NCBI GenBank assembly: GCA_028641055.1
Contig: CM054062.1
Span: forward strand, 141,774,682 to 141,838,681
Direction of reading: 5' to 3'
DNA length: 64,000 bases
Source of the DNA: Alopecurus myosuroides
Taxonomy: Eukaryota > Streptophyta > Magnoliopsida > Poales > Poaceae
The position numbers and the translations under genes are program-made. This document shows, one piece after another, positions 1 through 10,830 of this stretch. Under the pieces are notes generated by a model. It ran no database searches. It was not told the origin of the DNA and worked only from the letters and a program-made list of their open reading frames with translations. Within the stretch, counting starts at the first letter, position 1, and each line of letters begins with the position of its first letter.

Positions 1-2588
1 TTCGCGAGGAATCGATCAATCGCTTCCACAGCAGGGCCTCTGTGCCATTGCTGACGTCATCCCGACGTCACCATGACGTAATAATCCTATTTTGTCTGTT
101 TGCAGAAAATGTTTAATAATAACAGAAAAATGATTAAATTTGTAAAATTAATAACTATTGATTTATAATTCAGAAAAATAAAAATGAGGTACCAAAATGA
201 TCAGAAAAATGTAATCTACCCAAATATGCCATTTTCATATATGTTTGACCAAGTTGAAAAATAAGTTTTATTTATTATTGTTTAATCATTTAAAAATAGA
301 AAAATAAGTTTTTATTCACTAAAATTAGAAAAATAAAAGTTATATATCAAATTGCTCAAAATGACAAATGCAACCTGTTTATGATGTTTTCAAACCCATT
401 TGAGCTTTTAAAATGGTACTTACTTTTAGAATCGCCCGAAACCCCCTCCAGGGTCTATTTCGGGATAAATTCAGTAAAAGTGCATATCTGACATGCGAAC
501 CCTAGCAACCCATCGAGCATGTTTAGGGCTTTAATTTATTGCATTAACTTGCTCATGCATACATGTTGTGCATTGCATCGATGCCATGTTGATTGTGTTC
601 TTCTTTTCGGTGTTCTTTTCCCCCTCGGTAGAATCCGACTCCGAAGAGAAGGCCAGCAGTCCAATGGCGAATACTTGATCTTAACCAACAAGTCAAGCAC
701 TTATCCCAGAAGATCTTTATCTGGGTTTCTTATAACCAAGGCAAGCATAACCTCTTATCTGCTCATATATGATTTCAAAGTGATTTGAATCTCGTACTTT
801 GCATTCGGTTCCAAACTATTTGATGTCAGTAGTTAGAGTTCTCCTATATACTGCATAACATAGATATCCTGATCCACTGCACCTAGCAGCTATAGGGTTG
901 TTTGTGCACGCTCCGCTAAACCCTGTGAGTCTTGCTTAGCCATGCTTAGTTGTGATCTGATCCATCCGGTTGATGAATCTGGTCAATACGTGAATCATTT
1001 ATGTCATGTTGTTATGATTTGAATTACCTTTGATAACTTGACTAAACAATGGCATGGATGTGAGGCCACAATGGGTTGTGGCGTTTTGTCCTGTTCATGC
1101 CCCTAGGAGCGAGTTCTCGCCTTCGAAGCCAAGACTGAGCGTGCAACCACACGTGGGGCCTAACAGACCGCGCTCGACCAACTAACTTGTTTGGCCACGT
1201 CCATGAGTCACGTAGTTTGATCTTTCCATCTGCGTGTGAGTCAGAAAACGATTTGGAGAAAACTTAGGGCGTGACCGGGACAAGTGATGGACGTACACGG
1301 ATCTTGTTCCCGACTCACAGAACAGGTGCCGTCAGGAGGTGGCCAACTCCCTGTTGACGGGGTGGCCCTGTTTGGGTTGACTCATGGATAGGGTCGAGCA
1401 AGGTAAAGGTCGTGGCCAGCCACCCTCTGCCGCGCTCCATGGACGAGCGTACATGTGGCGTTAAGAGTCGGATTGTACGTGTGGGTAAAGTGTACCCTCG
1501 GCAGGGATAGATCTCCTCGAGAAGCCGTGTCCACGGTTACGGACGACTTGGCAACGGATTCTGTGATCATAGATAACTTCAACGGAATGACTAAAACTTG
1601 TTAACCATGATTGAAGGGTGCCTCCCCGAAGATGCCGGGAGGGGTGATCCTTGTAGCATGAGATAGTGTGGGAATGAGAAAGACTTGGTGGAATACAAGA
1701 AGATGATGATCTCAGTAGTTGAGTAGCTTTCTCATCTGTTTCCAAAATATTCTATGAGACGTGCTATTCCTTCCTCAACTTGCAAAACAAATATTGCTTT
1801 ACGCAAATCAGCCTTCATAAAACCTTTATGAAACTAGCAGATATATAATAGGTTAATTAAGTCTTGTTGAGTACCTCCCGTACTCAGGTTTGCTTAATTT
1901 TGGTTCAGGAGAAGATCTCACTTCAGTGGTGATTCAACGTGGACATCGACGAGTAGTTTGGGGTTCCCAGGTAGCAGCCTGGAATCTATGGGCTGGGACG
2001 TCGCCTTATGTTGAGGCCTCTTAGGCCTTTATGGTTCTTGTTGTTTAGCAACATAATTTGCCTTCCGTTGTCTGATGTAATGTTGGGTCATGTGACCTCT
2101 GTTTGTAAGCTATACTCTAGTAACACCTGTTTAATAAAGCTTCATGTTTAGAGTACTGTTTTGATCGGTTGTTGGTTTCGAGCTCATTGTTATACAGTTT
2201 TGGCTATGCCTGCATAGTTGTCGCAGTCGAGGGGTTGTGGAGCCGATGATCCATGTCCGAGCCCGCCTGTCGATGTGATCGGCCTGGGGCGAGGTAACCC
2301 CAGTAACCCTCGATTGTTGTTGCACTTTCTGGACACATAGCATCTCTGTATAGCTTTGGTCCCGTTTCCTTCAGTTTCATTCGATTCATGGACGCTTTGA
2401 TATGCATAGTTGGTTATGACTAGCATGGATACAAGGAGTAGTAGACTGGGGATCCGGACTACGTGCCGATGAATCCAGTCTGCCTGCCGTTGTTTGTTGC
2501 GGCCAGGGCTGGTAACCCTGAAGCCCTTGTGAGTCCATGGCTAGGAGCACATAACAGTATGTATATCTCTGAGTCCGGGGTCGTGACA
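1..2588 (+). mobile_element. 5' LTR of gypsy element RLG-1 (left part outside window)
   Basis: This stretch matches 7037-9624 base for base at a constant offset of 7036, with about 22 substitutions and no length change that I can see (about 99% identity). It ends in TCGTGACA and is followed at once by a tRNA-iMet primer site, so it is the downstream part of a 5' LTR read on the + strand. About 970 bp of its start lie outside the window, judged from the other copy. The short reading frames in it (for example 519-788) occur in both copies only because LTRs are duplicated. No host gene is seen. Confidence 0.93.
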
Positions 2589-2593
2589 AGTCT

Positions 2594-2605
2594 TGGTATC
2601 AGAGC
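2594..2605 (+). other. Primer-binding site of RLG-1 (tRNA-iMet type)
   Basis: TGGTATCAGAGC, the usual plant initiator-Met primer site, starts 5 bases after the end of the 5' LTR. It fixes the element on the + strand. Confidence 0.9.
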
Positions 2606-4039
2606 AGGACTGCCTGTAGGAAAACCTTACTACTTGGTCGATGTTGAGTCTAGAGTTTATGAAAACTACTTTCAAACCTCAAATGGATTGTGAAAAACCT
2701 TCTTAGGATTCTTTTTACTCCTTACCTGGTATCGCTCTAACTCTGGGTCTTCTTACTTGTTTTGACTTGAAAGGGTTCCAGTCATTCAAAACCTAGGTGC
2801 CTCCTTTGGCAAGGACGTTGTTACCCAAGTTGACCTAGTGTTAAAGTTTCTAGAGTCGTGTGTGTTCCGTGTTCTGTTATCTCTCGTTCCAAATGGGAGA
2901 TTTCCTTTCCATCCTAATCTCTCAGAACTGTGTGGTTTTCACATTCTTCACATGTTTCAAAGTTCCAAAATCCTGAACCTCGAGATCTGCTTTCAATCTC
3001 GAATGTATCTGTTTTACCTCGGGATGGCTAGGTAATCTCAGCTCCAATAGCCGTAGGCTTTCCTTTGGAACCAAAAGGAATCATAACAAGAGTGTTCTTT
3101 ATGATTCCCATACCTTTGTTCTTGACTCTGCTATACCTCCCCTTTAGCATGGGTTTTACAAAAGAGTATCACCTGTGCATTTCCCATGATCTCTGGATTC
3201 CCGGGAGCATGTTCCTATCTTCCAGTTGCTCTCAAATCTCCACTCGTTGTTTAGAATACAAGTTGCATATGTGTGTTGGATTCTTCCGATGCATTTGTTC
3301 TTGTTTTCTGTCAAAACATTCCACCTTGGGGTGTCAGGAGAAACAAACTCCAGAACCTCGTTCATCTCTAGGACCAGGTCAAAGTTTTGTAATTCGCAGA
3401 TTAAAGAAGTTCCGTTAGCTTCTGTTCTGTTCCACCTTCCAGTATCACACTCTTTATATCAAAAGGTTGTGTTAAGTTCATGGCCTTATCGATGAAGTGA
3501 TGCTCTTACCGTATTCACTCCCCTTTTCTCCAAGCTTGACTGCTTGAGTATGATGGGTCAGTGCATTGATGTGTATATCAGATGTTCCTAGCAATTCTTA
3601 TTGTTTTGAAAAATCTAAGAAACATCTGTATCCTTAGCACTACTGGTCACCCAGTCTCTACTTAAAGTTGACTGTGTTACCAAATCCGTTCATCCCGGTG
3701 AACAATTCTTGGTCAAAGAGTTAGGTTCATGCCAAGCTCTCATGTTCATACTAGTTGCTTTGAAAAGCAAGCCTCCTTTCAAATTCCTAGACCTAACGGT
3801 AGGTTGTGATATTCTGGTTGTCTTTCTAGAAGTATCACCAGGTTTTACCTGACCGTGATGTCTAAACCAGGAGTAAATTTGAACCACTCCTCTCTCCAAG
3901 AACCTACGCTAGACACCTTGGACTAGTGGTAGAGCTTAAACAACAACTTGGAGAGTTGAAAGGCAAAAGCTCCGCCAACTTGTTCCTTTGATAAGGGATA
4001 TCTAGTTTTCCTAGTGTTGAAGCATGATAGTATCTCTTT

Positions 4040-4345
4040 AATGGACATGCTGTCATTCTACCTTGATTTGATTTGGGCTATCGTCAGATCAAGTCCAGAT
4101 TCAAGGACTATCCTGATGGTGTTTTCACTCATGGTGTTTGGCCCGAGTATACCTCATGTCCTTTGGTCTGACCAATGTTTTGCCTTGTTCATATATTATA
4201 TGAATCCCTCTTCTTGGAGTGTTTTGATACGAGTGTTGTTGAACCCATCGATGACATTCCTATCTTCTCTAAGTTGCGATAGGCTCATGTTGAACAATTG
4301 GCAACAATGTTGGAAACTTTTGAGAACCAACCTTGTGTTATCACG
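4040..4345 (+). pseudogene. Decayed Ty3/gypsy reverse transcriptase fragment
   Basis: Two catalytic blocks of gypsy reverse transcriptase are still readable on the + strand. One is an MSFGLTN block at 4156-4176, the palm motif before the active site. The other is an IDDI-IFSK block at 4247-4273, the active-site aspartate pair, with one leucine changed to proline. Upstream, around 4050-4110, the sequence resembles the segment encoding the 'KIDLRSGYHQI' block but is broken. Between the blocks the frame shifts and stops appear, so no enzyme can be made. Family: Ty3/gypsy, probably the same broad clade as element C. Confidence 0.7.
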
Positions 4346-6030
4346 AAGTTGTGTTCTGGATGTTCGAAGTGGCTTACTCCAGTCCATGTGCTTATGGTGA
4401 AAGTTGTCGACATGGATCTGAGTATAGTTTCCTTGTTACTTCGGGAATAATCCCAAGTCGGTCTTGTATGTGTGGTCTATTCTTGAGATGGTAGGTTGTT
4501 ACCTCCATTTATTTGAAGAAGTTTGCATCCATGCTAAGCCACTGACCGATCGTTCGTAAAAGAGAGGAAGTTTAAGAACTTCGTTATCTTCGTGACCGTC
4601 TTCCCAACCAGGACTCCGATGTGTTCTTTTGCAAGTAGTTCATGTAGGTACAACCGTCTTTCTCAAGTTGCTAATACATGAGTTTTGCAATCTCGCTCAT
4701 CTTTTTGAGCGTGGCATCTTAGTCCATATCTTGAGAATCTTGTAGATGTGTCCAATTGGTAACCGGTGCAAGCTTTTCAATCAAAAACATTGAGTCTGAG
4801 TTATCCATCCACTAACCAGAGCTGAATCTCAAGCAGCAACAATGGTTAGTGTTTCCTCAAGAGCATTGAATCAGGTCTTTTCAAAATCCGGCATGGTTGA
4901 TGTTGTGGTTGACACAATTAGCCGGAAGGCCTAATGTCATATCTCTTTGAATCCGTAAGAATAGCCACTCTCCATGAGAATTCATGTGTGGTTCATTCCA
5001 ACAAGTTTCCCTCACCGTTCTTTCAAACCAAAGTTTCTCTTTCACTTGATGACCTACAAAAGGCTTGTCGTGAGCCTGTTGTCTGTATCTAGAACATCAA
5101 GGGTAACTTGGAAGTTGATCTTTCCGTTGAACCCCCAAAACCTTTGTTCTAGTGGAAACAAATTCATCATGAGAACCATCTTGTGGTGTTTTGTAACTGC
5201 CTTTGATCAGTTCCCTTCTCAAATTATTTATACTTGAAGTTCTGTTCATCTCACGCATTGTGTGAATTTGCCAGTCACCTCAGCCATGGGATCTTAACCA
5301 TGTGGTAAACGTATTGCTACGTCAAATCCACCATAGGAAAGAGATTCCCTATTCCTTCTGGTGTTTCAACCCTCGTTGGTTAACCATCCTTATGGTGTGT
5401 TCAAGAATTCCTCCTTTGTTACGGTGTTTCCACATCTTTCGGTTATTCATCTTCTGTTGTGAAGTAACATTCCGAATCTTTGACAAAGTTTTGACGGAGT
5501 GAAAGTTCCGTTATCCTCCGTGTCCACTCCGAAGAGTGAACATGGTCCTGTATCAATTTCTCTCCGACTCACGATTACAATGTTTTCTCGTGATTTCCCT
5601 CATCTACGGATATTATGTCATGGTATCCAAGACCATCTTTTTCATCTTGGTTATCTGTTTGAAGAAACCTCGATATCATCAGTTGTTCCACCTTACTTCT
5701 TCAAAAGGATTTAAAGTCTTGTGCAAAGTTCATATTCTAAATCCTTTCCATAACATTCGTCCATAAACTTGAAACCATCTTTTATTCCCTCCGTCACCTT
5801 GACGTGTTTCATGCTTGTTAACTCAACAGTTCTTTATGAACACTCCTGTCATGAGTTAGCCATGAGATACTCGATCTTTGTAAAGATCAATTCCTAAGAG
5901 TTTTCCCTCGCACCTAAGGTGTAGCCACTGGAGATCTTCACAAGTGCTACAGATCAACCTCTTCAAGAAGAGAACCGTAAGGTTCGAGAAGATCGTTCAA
6001 GACCGGTGTTCCTTCTCTCTTCTCCTTCGG

Positions 6031-6049
6031 GAATCTCGGGACGAGATTC
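6031..6049 (+). other. 19-nt inverted repeat just before the polypurine tract
   Basis: GAATCTCGGGACGAGATTC forms an 8-bp stem with a 3-nt loop. The same 19-mer lies at 51442-51460 on the - strand, at the same position in element C. The function is unknown; conservation beside the plus-strand primer suggests a role in 3'-end formation or reverse transcription. Confidence 0.75.
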
Positions 6050-6053
6050 TTGT

Positions 6054-6065
6054 AAGGGGGGTAGA
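6054..6065 (+). other. Polypurine tract of RLG-1
   Basis: AAGGGGGGTAGA sits directly before the 3' LTR, as expected for the plus-strand primer. Its layout matches the polypurine tract of element C. Confidence 0.8.
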
Positions 6066-9000
6066 TTTAACATCCCAATTTTGCTACATTAGGGGGTTTG
6101 GTGTGTGTTCATCTCATACATGCATGGAAACAAAATTTGAAACCAATTTAAAACAATTTAAGTTATGAATTTAAATGGTTTGATAAAAATCCCTCAAATA
6201 GTACTTAAAAAGGGTTTCCAAAATTCTGTTCTGAAAATTAATTCAATTACACCAAAGTAACACATGGTGTTGTTGGAAATTTCATGAACTTTCCAAAAAT
6301 GATTTTTGCCAAATTTTCTGTTTGCAAAAAGGCCCTCAAAATCTGGTTTTCTGTTCTGTTTTGAAATAGACAAGGACCTAAATGGAATTCCATTGTTTCC
6401 CAGGGGGTTTTTGTAAATCTGTTTTTCTTTTTCCTGTCTCCTTCTTCTCCGGCCAGAAGGACAAGGGCGGCGTCGAGGTGGCTTTGCCACCTCCTGCTTC
6501 CGAGTAGACGAGGGGATGAGGCTCCCTGGAGCCGTCCGAATCGTGCTCACCCGCAAAAACTCCCCCACGCCGCCTCCTCCCTCTGCCCCTTCTTCGTGTG
6601 CACCCGAACCCTAGCTTCATCGGCGATCTACCGTCGCCGCCGTTCTGCCGCCTCCGCGGCCTCACTGAGCATCTCCACAGAACCGTGCCGGTCTTCTCTT
6701 CCTCCTCAAGCAAGAAGGGCCACCAAGATGGTCTAGAAGCGACGAATCGCGTCATCTTCTACCTCTCCGGCCGCCACGGAAACCTGCACGGCGCCGCCGT
6801 CTCCGGCCTCCTCGCGCCTCCCCGTCCATACCACTACGCTCGCGGTGAGCTGGTGAGCCTCCCGGTGCCCTCCATCCTTCCTCTCTCCCTCTGTAAGTCG
6901 TCATCGGCGCACAACCGTGAGCGCCGCCGTGGTTCCTCGTCGCCGGCGAGCTTCCGACGGCCCATTTTGGGCGGCGCCGCTACCGTTAGGTCGGCCTCGG
7001 TCTCCTCTCTCCCGTGCTATAGTTTGTTTCGGGAAGTTCGCGAGGAATCGATCAATCGCTTCCACAGCAGGGCCTCTGTGCCATTGCTGACGTCATCCCG
7101 ACGTCACCATGACGTAATAATCCTATTTTGTCTGTTTGCAGAAAATGTTTAATAATAACAGAAAAATGATTAAATTTGTAAAATTAATAACTATTGATTT
7201 ATAATTCAGAAAAATAAAAATGAGGTACCAAAATGATCAGAAAAATGTAATCTACCGAAATATGCCATTTTCATATATGTTTGACCAAGTTGAAAAATAA
7301 GTTTTATTTATTATTGTTTAATCATTTAAAAATAGAAAAATAAGTTTTTATTCACTAAAATTAGAAAAATAAAAGTTATATATCAAATTGCTCAAAATGA
7401 CAAATGCAACCTGTTTATGATGTTTTCAAACCCATTTGAGCTTTTAAAATGGTACTTACTTTTAGAATCGCCCGAAACCCCCTCCAGGGTCTATTTCGGG
7501 ATAAATTCAGTAAAAGTGCATATCTGACATGCGAACCCTAGAAACCCATCGAGCATGTTTAGGGCTTTAATTTATTGCATTAACTTGCTCATGAATACAT
7601 GTTGTGCATTGCATCGATGCCATGTTGATTGTGTTCTTCTTTTCGGTGTTCTTTTCCCCCTCGGTAGAATCCGACTCCGAAGAGAAGGCCAGCAGTCCAA
7701 TGGCGAATACTTGATCTTAACCGACAAGTCAAGCACTTATCCCAGAAGATCTTTATCTGGTTTTCTTATAACCAAGGCAAGCATAACCTCTTATCTGCTC
7801 ATATATGATTTGAAAGTGATTTGAATCTCGTACTTTGCATTCGGTTCCAAACTATTTGATGTCAGTAGATAGAGTTCTCCTATATACTGCATAACATAGA
7901 TATCCTGATCCACTGCACCTAGCAGCTATAGGTTTGTTTGTGCGCGCTCCGCTAAACCCTGTGAGTCTTGCTTAGCCATGCTTAGTTGTGATCTGATCCA
8001 TCCGGTTGATGAATCTGGTCAATACGTGAATCATTTATGTCATGTTGTTATGATTTGAATTACCTTTGATAACTTGACTAAACAATGGCATGGATGTGAG
8101 GCCACAATGGGTTGTGGCGTTTTGTCCTGTTCATGCCCCTAGGAGCGAGTTCTCGCCTTCGAAGCCAAGACTGAGCGTGCAACCACACGCGGGGCCTAAC
8201 AGACCGCGCTCGACCAACTAACTTGTTTGGCCACGTCCATGAGTCACGTAGTTTGATCTTTCCATCTGCGTGTGAGTCAGAAAACGATTTGGAGAAAACT
8301 TAGGGCGTGACCGGGACAAGTGATGGACGTACACGGATCTTGTTCCCGACTCACAGAACAGGTGCCGTCAGGAGGTGGCCAACTCCCTGTTGACGGGGTG
8401 GCCCTGTTTGGGTTGACTCATGGATAGGGTCGAGCAAGGTAAAGGTCGTGGCTAGCCACCCTCTGCCGCGCTCCATGGACGAGCGTACATGTGGCGTTAA
8501 GAGTCGGATGGTACGTGTGGGCAAAGTGTACCCCCTGCAGGGATAGATCTCCTCGAGAAGCCGTGTCCACGGTTACGGACGACTTGGCAACGGATTCTGT
8601 GATCATAGATAACTTCAACGGAATGACTAAAACTTGTTAACCATGATTGAAGGGTGCCTCCCCGGAGATGCCGGGAGGGGTGATCCTTGTAGCATGAGAT
8701 AGTGTGGGAATGAGAAAGACTTGGTGGAATACAAGAAGATGATGATCTCAGTAGTTGAGTAGCTTTCTCATCTGTTTCCAAAATATTCTATGAGACGTGC
8801 TATTCCTTCCTCAACTTGCAAAACAAATATTGCTTTACGCAAATCAGCCTTCATAAAACCTTTATGAAACTAGCAGATATATAATAGGTTAATTAAGTCT
8901 TGTTGAGTACCTCCCGTACTCAGGTTTGCTTAATTTTGGTTCAGGAGAAGATCTCACTTCAGTGGTGATTCAACGTGGACATCGACGAGTACTTTGGGGT

Positions 9001-9624
9001 TCCCAGGTAGCAGCCTGGAATCTATGGGCTGGGACGTCGCCTTATGTTGCGGCCTCTTAGGCCTTTATGGTTCTTGTTGTTTAGCAACATAATTTGCCTT
9101 CCGTTGTCTGATGTAATGTTGGGTCATGTGACCTCTGTTTGTAAGCTATACTCTAGTAACACCTGTTTAATAAAGCTTCATGTTTAGAGTACTGTTTTGA
9201 TCGGTTGTTGGTTTCGAGCTCATTGTTATACAGTTTTGGCTATGCCTGCATAGTTGTCGCAGTCGAGGGGTTGTGGAGCCGATGATCCATGTCCGAGCCC
9301 GTCTGTCGATGTGATCGGCCTGGGGCGAGGTAACCCCAGTAACCCTCAATTGTTGTTGCACTTTCTGGACACATAGCATCTCTGTATAGCTTTGGTCCCG
9401 TTTGCTTCAGTTTCATTCGATTCGTGGACGCTTTGATATGCATAGTTGGTTATGACTAGCATGGATACAAGGAGTAGTAGACTGGGGATCCGGACTACGT
9501 GCCGATGAATCCAGTCTGCCTGCCGTTGTTTGTTGCGGCCAGGGCTGGTAACCCTGAAGCCCTTGTGAGTCCATGGCTAGGAGCACATAACAGTATGTAT
9601 ATCTCTGAGTCCGGGGTCGTGACA
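6066..9624 (+). mobile_element. 3' LTR of gypsy element RLG-1
   Basis: This 3.56-kb LTR starts after the polypurine tract. The expected TGTAACATCCC start reads TTTAACATCCC, a one-base loss of the canonical TG. It ends in TCGTGACA at 9624, and its last 2588 bp match 1-2588. GC-rich sequence fills 6430-7030; the remainder is AT-rich or mixed. The five bases after the end, GGCCC (9625-9629), should be half of the target-site duplication; the left half is outside the window. The host sequence here is RLX-2, whose second copy reads through GGCCC uninterrupted near 12866. Confidence 0.9.
6430..7030 (+). other. GC-rich, CpG-dense segment in the RLG-1 LTR
   Basis: This segment differs sharply from the AT-rich flanks and resembles the 5' end of a plant transcript (pyrimidine-rich lead, then CCG and CGC triplets). 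It holds an open frame on + (6598-7152), but no known domain. It follows a T-rich stretch at about 6400-6430. I read it as the transcribed leader of the LTR, not a captured gene. Confidence 0.5.
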
Positions 9625-9966
9625 GGCCCGCTCCGTGAACACTGGGCGCGTGGCCTGTCAGGGTCTGGGCAGCGAGGCGTCGCGGCCCTGGATGCGTGAC
9701 ACGTGTCCAGTTGCAGCACGGACAGCCAGATTGTGCTCTGCGCTGCAGAGATTCGGTTGAAGAAATTCCCTAAGTCTTTTTACTCGGTTACAGAAAAGGA
9801 GGCTAGCTCTATTCGGAAGAAAGGAAACTCAAGGTACTCTTCGAAATGCTACTCGGAGGTTTTACTCGGTACATTGAGGTTCAAGAGCAAGGTGGCCAAG
9901 CTTGGTTTTTAAGCTGGCATGGCCCAGTGAACGAGTTCGTAGGGCTCTACCAGCTTCGGGGACTGC
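9625..9966 (+). mobile_element. RLX-2, end of a truncated first internal region
   Basis: This segment is homologous to about 12866-13198, the part of the RLX-2 interior that ends at its second LTR. Having the same segment on the left of the first LTR means RLX-2 is a tandem of the form internal-LTR-internal-LTR. RLG-1 inserted into this first internal copy; its remainder lies left of the window. No coding sequence is seen here. Confidence 0.8.
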
Positions 9967-10830
9967 TGTCGGGGGGTAACCCCCGAGTAGGGTAAAGACA
10001 AGTGATAAAGGCAACAATCAGAATAGAGGTTTGGTCGAGTAGCCGCCTACCCGGTACTTGCTACCCGGTCGACTGCTACTCGGTCTCACAAAAAGATGAC
10101 CAGAAGGAGATACCAAGCAAGTTATATCTGTTCGAGTAGAAGAGTTGGCCCGAGTAAAACAGGCGGGAACCTACTCGGGCCAGAAGTCAAAGGAGCCGTT
10201 CTGACACAAGATCCCGCGTATCCCGGGTCCGTACTTGGCACTGTTAACATCACTGTTCATCTGGGGACGGCGTGCCTGACAACGACAGTCTGTCAGCAGG
10301 GCGTCGCAGGATAGGGGGGACCTACTCTGTGTTCGCACAGTGATAACAGACTGGTTACTTGGTTTTGCCCAACGACTTTCTGCATCAGGACAAGCTTAGA
10401 AGCCAAAGCTGTCAGCAGGAACTCGGAAGAAGGACGATGCGCACACAATGTCGACACTTGTTGTATTTGGCTGTATCCGGCAGGGCACCGGGTATATAAG
10501 GTGCCCAGCCGCCTCCTCACGAGGGACGATGCTTGACACGTAGAGATTCTTGACCTAATCCTACCCGGAGAAAGAAGAGTGGCTACTCGGTAGCAAGAAC
10601 ATTTGTACTGTGGCTACTCGGTGAGACACCAGAATACATAGAGAAAGGCAGGAGTAGGGGTTTTACCTCCTCACGAGGGCCCTGAACCTGGGTAGATCGT
10701 GTTGTTTGCAGTGTTTGATCTTCACCTCACGCGTCTACTCGTCGCGTGATCCCTCCCCGAGCACCTCCAGCGTCCTTCGTCCCCACATCTTTAGCCATCC
10801 TATGGCATCTGCCGTGACACCACCACGACA
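9967..10830. mobile_element. First LTR of RLX-2
   Basis: This 864-bp repeat starts TGTCGGGGGGTAACCCCCGA and ends CACCACCACGACA, and is repeated at 13199-14073. Both ends are TG/CA in either direction, so borders alone do not give the orientation. A TATATAAG box at 10493-10500 favours + strand transcription, and a TTCGGGGACTGC purine-rich run precedes the LTR start. However, no primer-binding site follows either LTR. The last 104 bp hold the 3' end of the - strand gene described below. Confidence 0.87.
10493..10500 (+). promoter_or_regulatory. Probable LTR TATA box of RLX-2
   Basis: TATATAAG lies 526 bp into the first LTR and is kept in the second LTR at 13726-13733. It is a good plant TATA match on the + strand and a weaker one on the other strand. 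Confidence 0.5.

Larger units (their letters stand above)
2589..6065 (+). mobile_element. Internal region of RLG-1, coding capacity lost
   Basis: These 3.5 kb lie between the primer site and the polypurine tract. No reading frame exceeds about 130 codons. The only part I can assign is a reverse transcriptase remnant near 4040-4345; the rest is probably decayed gag, RNase H and integrase plus deleted sequence, but I cannot align it by eye. A complete gypsy gag-pol needs about 4.5 kb, so sequence is also missing. Because the two LTRs are about 99% identical, the decay probably predates the insertion, and the element was then mobilised in trans. Confidence 0.75.

Noticed and set aside
4014..4400. 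128-codon frame as an intact gene
   Set aside because: The true pol frame is different; the readable reverse transcriptase blocks lie partly in another frame of the same strand and are broken.
6598..7152. 184-codon frame with exon-like composition
   Set aside because: It lies in the RLG-1 LTR, shows no domain, and its right part is repeated in the 5' LTR with a different reading context; more likely leader sequence than a captured gene.
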